From Caenorhabditis elegans (Eukaryota > Nematoda > Chromadorea > Rhabditida > Rhabditidae), in NCBI RefSeq assembly GCF_000002985.6, contig NC_003280.10, positions 12,706,501 to 12,770,500 on the forward strand: a DNA stretch of 64,000 nucleotides, in the 5' to 3' direction. Position 1 is the stretch's first letter, and the number at the start of each line of letters is the position of its first letter. The translations under genes and the position numbers were made by a program. The notes beneath the pieces were generated by a model. The model did not search any database, was not told where the DNA came from, and saw only the letters and a list, made by a program, of their open reading frames with translations. Positions 44,312 through 54,320 of this stretch are shown piece by piece.

Positions 44312-45922
44312 CAGTGCTGGCCAAAAAGATATCCACTTTTGGTTTTTTGTGTGTTTTTTTTTCTCAAGCATCCATTTGACTTGAATTTTTCCGTGTGCAT
44401 AAAGCGAAATGTTACGCAAATTTGCGGACCAAACATTACATGATTATCGATTTTTTCTGAATTTTATTTAAATTTTTTGATTTTTTCGTTTTTCCAATTT
44501 TCATTATTTTTTTTTGAATTATCAATAAAACGCACTCTGTTTGTTGCACTGGATTTGTTTGGTTGATAAATTATTTTTAAGGTATGGTAAAATCTGTTGG
44601 GTGTAAAAATCTTTCCTTGGACGTCAAGAAAGCCATTGTAGCTGGCTTCGAACAAGGAATACCCACGAAAATGCTCGCGCTGCAAATTCAACGTTCTCCG
44701 TCGACTATTTGGAAAGTAATCAAGAAGTACCAAACTGAGGTGAGTTCGAAAAATATTATTTTTTAATAATAAATGTTTAGAAATCCGTCGCTTTGAGAAT
44801 CTCGCCCGGCAGGCCTCGAGTGACAACCCATAGGATGGATCGCAACATCCTCCGATCAGCAAGAGAAGATCCGCATAGGACCGCCACGGATATTCAAATG
44901 ATTATAAGTTCTCCAAATGAACCTGTACCAAGTAAACGAACTGTTCGTCGACGTTTACAGCAAGCAGGACTACACGGACGAAAGCCAGTCAAGAAACCGT
45001 TCATCAGTAAGAAAAATCGCATGGCTCGAGTTGCGTGGGCAAAAGCGCATCTTCGTTGGGGACGTCAGGAATGGGCTAAACACATCTGGTCTGACGAAAG
45101 CAAGTTCAATTTGTTCGGGAGTGATGGAAATTCCTGGGTACGTCGTCCTGTTGGCTCTAGGTACTCTCCAAAGTATCAATGCCCAACCGTTAAGCATGGA
45201 GGTGGGAGCGTCATGGTGTGGGGGTGCTTCACCAGCACTTCCATGGGCCCACTAAGGAGAATCCAAAGCATTATGGATCGTTTTCAATACGAAAACATCT
45301 TGGAAACTACAATGCGACCCTGGGCACTTCAAAATGTGGGCCGTGGCTTCGTGTTTCAGCAGGATAACGATCCTAAGCATACTTCTCTTCATGTGCGTTC
45401 CTGGTTTCAACGTCGTCGTGTGCATTTGCTCGATTGGCCAAGTCAGTCTCCGGACTTGAATCCAATAGAGCATTTGTGGGAAGAGTTGGAAAGACGTCTT
45501 GGAGGTATTCGGGCTTCAAATGCAGATGCCAAATTCAACCAGTTGGAAAACGCTTGGAAAGCTATCCCCATGTCAGTTATTCACAAGCTGATCGACTCGA
45601 TGCCACGTCGTTGTCAAGCTGTTATTGATGCAAACGGATACGCGACAAAGTATTAAGCATAATTATGTTGTTTTTAAATCCAATTGCTCATATTCCGGTA
45701 CTTTAATTGTCATTTCCTTGCAACCTCGGTTTTTTCAATATTTCTAGTTTTTCGATTTTTTTGAATTTTTCTGAAGTTTTTTCAAAATCTGTTGAACATT
45801 TTTGATGAATATTGTGTTTTTAGATTTTGTGAACACTGTGGTGAAGTTTCAAAACAAAATAACCACTTAGAAAAAAGTTACACACAAAAAACCAAAAGTG
45901 GATATCTTTTTGGCCAGCACTG
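44312..45922 (+). mobile_element. Tc1 transposon, full length
   Basis: The ends are perfect in outline: CAGTGCTGGCCAAAAAGATA at the left and the inverse ATCTTTTTGGCCAGCACTG at the right, about 1611 bp apart. This is the known Tc1 size (1610 bp), with ~54 bp terminal inverted repeats. The element is bounded by the TA target duplication at 44310-44311 and 45923-45924. It carries one intact transposase gene. Length, intact ends and an open gene make it potentially autonomous. Confidence 0.96.
44584..45656 (+). CDS. Tc1 transposase (TC1A)
   Basis: Two exons, 44584-44739 and 44781-45656, separated by a 41-base intron, give 343 residues, the length of TC1A. The protein cuts and pastes the element at TA sites. 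The N-terminus has the paired-like helix-turn-helix that binds the terminal repeats (SLDVKKAIVAGFEQG, SPSTIWKVIKKYQTE). A GRPR hook (SPGRPRVTTHR) follows, then the catalytic DD34E triad: D157 (WSDESKF), D247 (QQDNDPKHTS) and E282 (NPIEHLWEE). No stop or frameshift was found. A few residues may differ from the reference copy (for example IPTKM, LRISPGRP, RRRVHLL), but this is from memory. Confidence 0.95.
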
Positions 45923-46353
45923 TATATCATGTTTCAGAAAAAGTTTGGGTTTTGTATTCCCGTAATCCATCATATTACATTGCCCACTTTCACTGCTACT
46001 TGCCGACTGAATTCACAATTTTTTCACATGGAAATTGTTTTAGCATCTGCAAGAAATATTTATTAACTTGTTTTGATAAGAAAAAACGGAAAAAATCGGT
46101 GAAAAATGAAAGAAAACACGCAGAAAACAAAGCAAGATAAATGGCCGCTGAAATTTGTCGGGGACTCGGCCATGGCCTAGAAACCTTTTTGCCTCGTCCC
46201 TCGTTCGAAAAAACTTTCAGTTTCAGTAATTTCCCCACATTCACCACACCACAACGAGCACCTTCTTTAAACTATTCCAAAAACAAATACAAGCTTTATT
46301 GGAGTACAAAGTAGATTATTTTATAAATTATCAGCAATCAAAATTATATTGTT

Positions 46354-47313
46354 TCAAGGTGGAACGGAGAGACGGAAGCTATCCGGAAGAATTGTTAATT
46401 CAGAAACCGTTCCTTTGTTGCATGTGAGATATTCGTAATTCTCAAATCTATGAAACCGATCATCCTGAGATCTGTAAAACCGTGTTGTATGAGAAACAAA
46501 GAAAAACAAATGAAACTGACTGTTGTCTAGAGTTGGTCCCTTCAAGAATGATGGATTTATCAAGGTGCGATTCCATTTGTGCTAAGAAATATTCTAGATG
46601 ACTGTTTTCCTTCCATTTCTTGAGGAGTAGGTTTAAATGAAGACTGTTGATGTTGATCCTACCTAGTGTCACAAACGAAGAACACATCATCAAATCAATC
46701 AAATCATCATCAATATCACTTAATTCTATAGCATGCGGTCTTTGCACACAAACTCTCAAATTATTCGCTTTGCTCTCAAGTAAGCCCCGAAAAAGTTGCT
46801 TTGATATGCCTTCTCCGGTAAATTTCAAGTGATTAACTTTTATTGTTTTCCTTGCAATAAGTTCAACTATACTCTGAATATCCCCCTCTAAGTAATAAAG
46901 AACTGTTATATCAAGGTTTTTGTTTATTTTTAGGTGCTCTAGAAAGTCCAAAATTGTTTCCAATACTCGATTAACATCTCTTCCCTTATATAAACTAATG
47001 TCCTCACAATCAGTTAAATTTCTACAGAAGATAACTTCACATTCGGATTCAAGGTAGTATTGCCGTGCAGTAATGCTTAAACTAAGCCAGCGTTCGTCCT
47101 CACTCTGGCGCTTTTTCGCGCGCTCTATAGATTGTTTCAAAACAAATTTAATTTTTCGAGATGTTGCGCGAAGTATGCATCTGAAAGCATTGATTTAGAA
47201 TAAATAAGAAATATGGTATTAGCTTACATATCACTTATTTTCAAATGATCCAATACGTCAGAGAGAACAACAGTTGGAAGTTTGAGTAGATGGAAGGGTG
47301 CAGGAGACGACAT
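46354..47313 (-). CDS. F-box-B family protein (F-box plus FBA_2-type domain)
   Basis: Three exons on the minus strand (47228-47313, 46521-47180, 46354-46471) join in phase to about 287 residues. The N-terminus is a worm F-box (PFHLLKLPTVVLSDVLDHLK, then the CILRATSRKIKFVLK continuation) for binding Skp1 in SCF ubiquitin ligases. The middle (LYKGRDVNRVLETILDFLEH, VNHLKFTGEGISKQLFRGLL) and the C-terminus (LKKWKENSHLEYF, then FENYEYLTCNKGTVSELTI and SFRLSVPP) match the F-box-associated domain of the fbxb group. It is the most complete gene of the local cluster and looks functional. Its exon 1 and promoter are almost identical to those at 49572-49745, so the duplication is recent. The individual gene name is not known to me. 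Confidence 0.8.
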
Positions 47314-48109
47314 CTAGAGTGCTATGAAAGAGAAAATGACGGAGATTGGGGCAACTGTACACAGTGAGACAGTGAGCGCGCACAGTTCGGGGGTGCCCTA
47401 GTAGAGACTACATCTTGAAAACGTGGTGCCTCACGAAGTGCTGCAACATGTTTTGAAAAGTACCGTAGTAAAACACCATTTTTAAAATGATTCTCAAGTG
47501 TATTTATTTTTAAAAAACCGTCACAACATGGGAATGCCTATGATTGTGGGGCGAAATATTTTCTAGCGACTTTTACCGTAGTATTGAATAAAAATAACAA
47601 CAATTTAGAATTTAATTTCAAGTGCGCGCGCGACAATTTATATTTTTCATTTGCATGACGCGCCATATCGAGATCAAACGGGAGACGCGAAACGTGGAAC
47701 CGCGTGGAGTCAGAGTGTCTTATTTTGATTTGATCTTCAAAAAATGCGGGAGTTGACACACAGACATCTCATGAGACAGTCTCCTCGACGCACGTGGTGT
47801 CAGGCTGTCCCATTACGGTTTTTTTTTGCAAATTTTATCTCGAAAATTAGTGTTCTATACTTTATTATATTCATTCTATACATCAGCTGGCAAGTGAGAG
47901 GTGACCTATCTCCTCACTCTCTCCATCCGGCTTATTTAACCAATAAATACATGTGTTTTTACATTATACTTAACAACAATAAACAGATACGGTGGTACCC
48001 TTATCTTCCGTTTATAACACCTTCTCTAAACTATTTCAAAAACGAATACAAGCATTATTAGGGTACAAAGTAGATTATTTCATAAATTATCTGCAATAAA
48101 AGTGATGTT
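47314..48109. other. spacer with inserted repeats
   Basis: 47314-47402 is the proximal promoter of the F-box gene, shared with 49658-49745. From 47403 a GGCACCACG-type end ('cttgaaaacgtggtgcctca') and a CACGTG-end repeat (47715-47820) follow. No coding exon. Confidence 0.6.
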
Positions 48110-48375
48110 TCAAGGTGGGACGGAAAGGAAGAAGAAACTCGGAAGAGTTGTAAATTGAGAAACCTTTCCTTTCTTGCATGTTGTGAGAAATTTGTAATGC
48201 TCAAATCTGTAAAACCAAGTTGTATGAGGAACAAACAAAAACAAATGAAACTGACTGTTGTCTAGAGTTGGTCCCTTCAAGAATGACAGATTTTTCAAGG
48301 TGCGATTCCATTTGTGCTGAGAAATATTCCAGACAGCTATTTTCCTTCCATTTCTTGAGGAGTGCGTTTAAATGT
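48110..48375 (-). pseudogene. 3' remnant of an F-box-B gene
   Basis: Only the last part remains. 48256-48375 reads LNALLKKWKENSCLEYF and KSVILEGTNSRQQ. After a family-typical donor (gtcagttt), 48110-48206 reads FEHYKFLTTCKKGKVSQFTT and ends SVPP. The F-box and most of the associated domain are absent, and the final exon lacks about eight residues present in the paralogues. Upstream it borders a repeat shared with 43530-43780. Confidence 0.75.
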
Positions 48376-48718
48376 TCGACCGTCGGAAAGTGAAATTCCA
48401 ATTTTATGCCTCATAATTTTAATACACAAGTTCATTACTTTAACGATAACCATTTTCCTATCAGTTATCATCAGAACGTTAGTTTTGTCAATATGAATTT
48501 AAATGTGTACAATGTATAAACATACATTAATATAAAACCGGCAAAAACTCGGTTGCCATTGTGAAAAACCACTAAGGAATAGTATAAACTTTCCGTTTCA
48601 GTTATTTCCCCACATTCACCACACCACAACGAGCACCTTCTTTAAACTATTTTAAAAACAAATACAAGCTTTATTGGAGTACAAAGTAGATTATTTTATA
48701 AATGATCAGCAATCAAAA

Positions 48719-49657
48719 TTAAGTTGTGATAAAATCACCGAAAACGAAGAGGAAGAAGCAATTCTCAAAAATTGTTAAGTCAGATACCTTTCCATTGTTG
48801 CATGTTGTGAGAAATTCGTAATTCTCATATCTATAAAGCCGAGTATCCTCAGATCTGTAAAACCGCGTTGTATGAGAAACAAAGAAAGACAAATAAAACT
48901 GACCGTTGTCTAGAGTTTGTCCCTTCAAGAATGACAGATTTTTCAAGAGGCGATTCCATTTGTCCCGCAACAAAGTATTCCAGACTGCTGTTTTCCTTCC
49001 ATTTCTTGACGAGTACGTTTAAGTGATCACTGTCCAAATTAATCCCACTCAATGTCACACTCGTACAATGTACCATCAAATCAATATCATGCAATTGAAT
49101 ATTATGTGCCGTCCTCCTCACTGTCAAACGAGTCGCTTTACTTTTAAACAAACCCCGAAACAATTTATTCGAAATGTTTTTTCCTTCAAACTTCAAGTTA
49201 TTAACAGATATTTTTTTTCTTACAATAAATGCAACTAATCTCTTAATATCCCCCTCGTTGTAAAGATCGCTTATATCAATGTTTATGCATACTCTTAGGT
49301 TCTCTAGAAAGTCCGAAATTGTTTCCAATACTCGATTAACATCACTACCCTTATATAAATTAATGTGCGCTGTCAACTTCGAAAAGATTATTTCAAAGTA
49401 ATCTTGGCATGCATAAATATTCAATTCAAAAAAGCGTCGATCCTCACTCTGGCGCTTATTCGCGTGTCCAATAGATTGTTTGACAGCACATGTAGTTTTT
49501 CGAGATGTTGCGCGAAGTATGAATCTAAAAAAATTGATTTAGAATAAATAAGAAATATGGTATTAGCTTACATATCACTTATTTTCAAATAATCCAATAC
49601 GTCAGAGAGAACAACAGTTGGAAGTTTGAGTAGATGGAAGGGTGCAGGAGACGACAT
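48719..49657 (-). CDS. F-box-B family protein
   Basis: Three exons (49572-49657, 48904-49524, 48719-48854) join in phase to about 280 residues. Exon 1 encodes the F-box start (HLLKLPTVVLSDVLDYLKIS). Exon 2 encodes ILRATSRKTTCAVKQSIGHA, LYKGSDVNRVLETISDFLEN, NNLKFEGKNISNKLFRGLFK and VKKWKENSSLEYF. Exon 3 encodes YENYEFLTTCNNGKVSDLTI. The role, by family, is a substrate adaptor of an SCF E3 ligase; worm F-box genes are numerous and fast-evolving. The C-terminus ends CFFLFVFGDFITT rather than the common SVPP, caused by an altered 3' end. No internal stop is seen. It is divergent from the plus-strand copy at 49853 across a ~195 bp shared promoter. Confidence 0.75.
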
Positions 49658-49852
49658 CTAGAGTGCTATGAAAGAGAAAATGACGGAGATTGGGGCAACT
49701 GTACACAGTGAGACAGTGAGCGCGCACAGTTCGGGGGTGCCCTAGTAGAGGACAATGACGTCACTGAACCTCCACACTCAACGAATCGATAATTGTTATG
49801 CAGCGTTGCTCGTCGTTTCTCCCTCACTATTGTCTCTTGCACCATCTGAGAA
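49658..49852. promoter_or_regulatory. shared divergent promoter of two F-box genes
   Basis: The two starts at 49657 (minus) and 49853 (plus) leave 195 bp. The left 88 bp match the upstream of the F-box gene at 46354-47313 ('gcgcgcacagttcgggggtg', 'ccctagtagag'). No specific factor site was identified. Confidence 0.4.
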
Positions 49853-51135
49853 ATGTGGTTCACTTCCGGTTCGCCCTTCCCTCTACTCAAACTTCCACTG
49901 GTTGCTATTTCTGAAGTTCTGGATCACATGGATACCGGGGATATGTGAGTTTAAATAATTATTATTTTCTTTTAGATTTAATGTAACAGATTCCAAAGTT
50001 TTTTTTTCGTTGAAAGTATATTTTTGAGCGTTTTGGAAAAAATTATGGTCGTTTTTTTTCGTCTACAGTAAAATTTTAGCATTTTTCAGGCTCTCTGAAT
50101 GCTTTTTTTTGTGCTTTAATTTTCTGGCAGTTGCCGAATCCAAAAAATTTCGGCAACCGGCAACTTTTGGTTGCCGCACAGCCCAGGTGGCAAGTATTGT
50201 CTTACCATATTTGAAAGCTCACTTTAAGCTTGAAATTTGCACTTCCGGTAAACGCACAAAACTGGCTTATTTCAACATGATAATCCAAACTTTTTGATCT
50301 AAAATTAATATAGAAGTGTAGAAAATAAGTTGTTCTATCTGAAAATAAGATTTATTATTGTTAAAAAGCTTGAAAAAGTCATCAAAGAGTACTCGAAAGT
50401 TGCCGCTTGCAGAAAAAGTCCCGTTTAAAGTTTTTTTTCGGAAAACTTTCAGGCACTATTTGATGGCTTTTTCAAACTTTTCAACTAAAATAAATGTTAT
50501 TTTCAGATAGAACAACCTATTTTATACATTTCTATATTAATTTTAGATCAAAAAATTTGGATCATCATGTTGAAATAAGCCAATTTTGTGCACTTGCCGA
50601 AAAAAAAAAGACTAATAGAGCATACTCACAATGAAATATTTCCAGATGTGCACTCCGAGTAACATCTCAAAAAACGAAGAACCTCGTCCAGCAGTCTGCA
50701 AGACGCTTCACAGACCGTCCCAAGCATTTGTGCCAGCTTGATATAATTGCACGTCGAGACCATTTTATTCTCGGCTCTCGAATTGGATTTGATCGTTGTA
50801 CGGAATTATATAAAGGAAGAGATATTGATAGACTATTGGGAACAACCAGTGACCTCCTGGATAATCTACATGTTGAGCACGTTAATCTGGATATAAGACG
50901 TCGAGATGAAGAAGTGGAGATTCACAAAATTGTCACAATGCTCCTGAGAAAAAAGGCCAATGTGTTCAAAACTCAGAGATATGAACAGTTTTGTGAATTT
51001 TTGTATGCATTATTCGGTTTTTATATTTTCTCATCTCTTTTCCTCTCTATCTTCGTCCGTTTCTCATTTCTTTATCCCATTTTTTTGATTTTGTTAATTG
51101 TAATTTTTTCTATTGTTTACTTGTGGAAATATTAG
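49853..51135 (+). CDS. F-box-B-derived protein with hydrophobic C-terminal tail
   Basis: Exon 1 (49853-49944) encodes MWFTSGSPFPLLKLPLVAIS, a typical F-box start. Exon 2 (50646-51135) continues DICALRVTSQKTKNLVQQSA, then LYKGRDIDRLLGTTSDLLDN, VEIHKIVTMLLRKKANVF. They join in phase to about 193 residues. At the point where paralogues enter the second half of the associated domain, this protein switches to a long hydrophobic stretch (FCEFLYALFGFYIFSSLFLS, LYPIFLILLIVIFSIVY), predicted as one or two membrane spans, ending LWKY. It would be a membrane-anchored F-box protein if expressed. The 700 bp intron holds a palindrome with CGGCAAC motifs. Confidence 0.6.
50100..50640. repeat. inverted repeat in the F-box intron
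   Basis: 'ggcttatttcaacatgataa' and 'ttgatctaaaattaatatag' on the left are mirrored by 'catgttgaaataagccaatt' and 'ctatattaattttagatcaa' on the right, meeting near 50420. A fold-back element. Confidence 0.7.
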
Positions 51136-51269
51136 AATTACTTGATATCTAACATTGAATGAATATTTTTAATAGTGAATTCGTAGTCAGATATGTTAGT
51201 TTTTTTTTTGCATTCTGAATGTATAAATTTATGATCTAACTAATAAGGGGTGGACGGCATCTTAATGGG

Positions 51270-51760
51270 CAAATTGCAATTGCCGGTCTGCCAATTTGCC
51301 AAAAATTTTAATTTCAGGCAATTTGCTGATTTGCCGGAAATTACAATTTCAGGCAATTTACCGATTTGCCAGAAATGTTCATTTCCGGCAATTTGTCGAT
51401 TTGCCGGAAATTTTCATTTCAGGCAATTTACCGATTTGCCAGAAATGTTCATTTCCGGCAATTTGTCGATTTGCCAGAAATTTTCATTTCAGGCAACTTG
51501 CCAATTTGCTGGAAATTTTCATTTCAGACAATTTACCGATTTGGCAGAAATGTTCATTTCCGGCAATTCGCCGATTTGCCAGAAATTTTCATTTCAGGCA
51601 ACTTGCCAATTTGGCGGAAATTTTGATTTTTGGTAAATTGCCGATTTGCAAATTTCCAAAAAAAAAGTGCAAAACCACAATTTGCCAAAAATTTTCGACC
51701 ATTGCAGTTTTTCCGGCAAATCCGATACTTTGACAATTTGCCGGTTTGCCGGAAGTTTTT
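51270..51760. repeat. NTTGCCGA-type minisatellite
   Basis: About a dozen ~36 bp units of 'ggcaatttaccgatttgcca' and 'gaaatgttcatttcc'. Same family as 4062-4440, here with 'aggcaa' variants. Confidence 0.85.
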
Positions 51761-52109
51761 CTTTGCCTGCCTTTTTTAGCAGACGTTCACAAAATCAGAA
51801 TTCAAAAAAAAAAACTGAATCATGCAATTAATCATGATGAAAAGTAACCAAAAACAACACAAAAAGCCGAAATCGAATCAAAAAGTGAATGCATCATTGT
51901 CCAAACATATAAAACATTCACTTTGAAGTATATTTTACGATTTTCCGTTTTCGGAACGTCACTTTTCTTGCCAATAGGCGGGGTTGCCAAGGTAGTCTCA
52001 CATTTTTGCAATTTTCTTAAAGATGCTTTTTGGAAGACATTTTATTCAAAAAAAAAATAGAAGTTAAAGATGTTTTCTATGTATAGCTCTTTTCTTTTTT
52101 GGTTACTGT

Positions 52110-52620
52110 TTAGGCAATTTACCGGTTTGCCGTTTTGCCGGAAATTTTTATTATTGGCAAATTGCCGATTTGCCGGAAATTTTGATATTTGACAAATTGC
52201 CGATTTGACGGAAATTTTGATATTTGGCAAATTGCCGATTTGCCGAAAATTTTGATATTTTGCAAATTGCCGATTTGCCGGAAGTTTTGATTTTCGGCGA
52301 ATTGCCGATTAGCTGATTTGCCGGTTATTTTGATTTTTTGGCAAATTTCCGGTTTGCCTAGTTGCCGGAAAATTTGGTTTTTGGCAATTTGCCGATTTGC
52401 CTATTTGCCGGAAATTTTGATTTTTGGCAATTTGCCGGTTTGCCTATTTGCCGGAACTTCTCATTTCCGTCGATTTGCCGGTCTGCCGGAAGTTTTCAAT
52501 TCTCACAATATGCCAAAAATTTTCGGCAAATTCGGTAAACTGGCAATGTGCCGATTTGTCGTTTTGCCGGACATTTTCAATTCAGGCAATTTGCCGGTTC
52601 GCCGCTTTGCCGGATATTTC
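52110..52620. repeat. NTTGCCGA-type minisatellite
   Basis: Units of 'caaattgccgatttgccgga' and 'aattttgatatttg', grading into GGTTTGCC variants. Separated from the previous array by 350 bp of unrelated sequence. Confidence 0.85.
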
Positions 52621-53154
52621 ATTTTTCAGAATGCTTTTAGACCTGAATTTGGTAATCAATACACTGAAAAATTTTATTTTTTTTTGATTTTTTTTTAAAT
52701 TTAGGTTACTGTAGCCTCATTTCTGTGTGAAAACCGACACATTCCCATAAATTCATGGAAAACCCAGTTTTCAGGGATAAGCAGTGCTTCTGAATCTAAA
52801 TTTCACAGTCAAAGCTGTTACTCTTCGAGGCAAAAAATCTTAGTGTCGGCACTTCATTTGAAAAATCTCAAGTACCTGTCACTCTCACATGTTTGACCCA
52901 TTTTTTCGCCTACAGGAAAAACCTTCAAAGTAGCCTTATCCCTCGTTTTCCCTCTATTTTCTAATAATTTTTTTTTGTCCGTTTACACATGTTCTGGCGG
53001 TGGGCTGTCGAAAAAACAAATAAAACAGTCATTGAAACTATCTTTTTTTTCTGTGTAAATAGTAGTTTTTTGGGATTAAACTCACTTTTTTTAAAAAGAT
53101 TTCCTGTATTATTTTGTTGTAAAAATTCACACGGGGTTCTGGCCTACCTCATTG

Positions 53155-53355
53155 CATTTTTCGCGCTCCATTGACAATCGCCCGCCGGACAACGCATGGG
53201 AAAGTCATGTACTCCACACGGACAACTTCATTTAGTTTTACAACTAAAACCGAGCCGCGACGCGACACGCAACGCGCCGTAAATCTACCCCAGATATGGC
53301 CGAGCTAAAATGGCCTAGTTCGGCAAACTCTTCCATTTCAGTTTATGAGGGACGT
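53155..53355. repeat. dispersed repeat with GCGCGTTGCG motif
   Basis: 'cgcaacgcgccgtaaatcta' and 'ttccatttcagtttatgagg' are shared with 60205-60395 and, inverted, with 11870-11990. The copies differ at several positions. No coding content. Confidence 0.7.
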
Positions 53356-54283
53356 CGGAAAAAAACTTGAAAAACTACTTTTTTTTGAAATTTTTTTCAA
53401 ATTCAGAACTATTTATGTTGACTAAAAGCTCTATATATTCCATAACAAAAAAAAAATGCAATTTCCCAAAAAAAAATTCGAAAAAAAAAACATTTATGTT
53501 TACTAAAAATCTCAGCGCTCACAGGAGCCCCACATATTTTTTTTGGATTTTTTTTCAATTCAAAATGAAATTTTTGCACACATATATGCTGCACACGGTG
53601 ACTACTAGTATACACATATACATATATAAAGAAGAACCAACAGATTTTCGGAATTAGCGGCACCCGGGGCGGAGAGGATGATCCTACTCTCGGCGGGCTC
53701 GCCGAGCCCACTGGATGTTTCTCTCTCTCTTTGAGCACTTTTGGAATGTATGCATGTTCGTTTGAAATTACTTTTTATGTAGTTTTATGTTATAAGTTTT
53801 ATTAGAAAATGTATGAAAATTCATTGAAATTGGGTTTGTTTTTATTTTTAAAAAATTTGCAAACAAATGTTTTTTAAATTTTTTTTCTGGAATTTCTAAG
53901 ATCTCTACGAATCTGTTTTCTAAAGATATTTTAACATCTAAATTATTTATTTATTTATTTTTCCACAATAGTTTTTAAAATAGATTTTCTATATTTAAAA
54001 TCTTTTTTGAAATTTCGAAAAAAATTTCCAATAATTAATTTTTTTAAAAAATTTAGAAAAAAACCGATTTTCAGAAGTCTTCTCCTTTTTAAAAAAATAT
54101 ATATCATGTACTTTTTTCTCAATTTTTTTTTGGCATGTGAATATATATGAAATTCGAAACTTGATGCCCTCCTGTCTTCCACTATTTCCTCCCACTTTCT
54201 TGACATTTTCCCCCCAATTTTCTTCTTATGCGGTCTTTTTTATGCAAAAAATTTGTACGTTTATTTATTTATTTTTTTTTTTT

Positions 54284-54296
54284 TATTTTTTTTCAG
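54284..54296 (+). promoter_or_regulatory. probable trans-splice acceptor
   Basis: A T-rich tract ending TTTTTTTCAG precedes the ATG at 54321 by 24 bases. Upstream sequence is T-rich without coding signal. Confidence 0.4.
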
Positions 54297-54320
54297 GAGC
54301 TTATAGTTTTTTTGAAAAAG

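Larger units (their letters stand above)
43830..46225. mobile_element. palindromic element interrupted by Tc1
   Basis: The left arm (43830-44309) and right arm (45925-46225) are inverted copies. 'cttttttcgaacgagggctg' faces 'ccctcgttcgaaaaaacttt', and 'gtgaattcagccggcaagta' faces 'cttgccgactgaattcacaa'. Adjacent to the left arm, 44150-44290 is a smaller hairpin ('gttttgagattttcaaaatt'). The two arms are separated only by Tc1 and its TA target, so the older fold-back element was the landing site. It encodes no transposase of its own. Confidence 0.75.
51136..54296. other. intergenic, repeat-rich, no clear gene
   Basis: Two NTTGCCGA-type minisatellites (51270-51760 and 52110-52620) dominate. 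53155-53355 is a dispersed repeat shared with 11870-11990 and 60205-60395. 53640-53720 is a GC-richer patch (cacccggggcggagaggatg). 53900-54290 is T-rich and leads to the acceptor of the next gene. Frames here are repeat or homopolymer artefacts. Confidence 0.65.
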
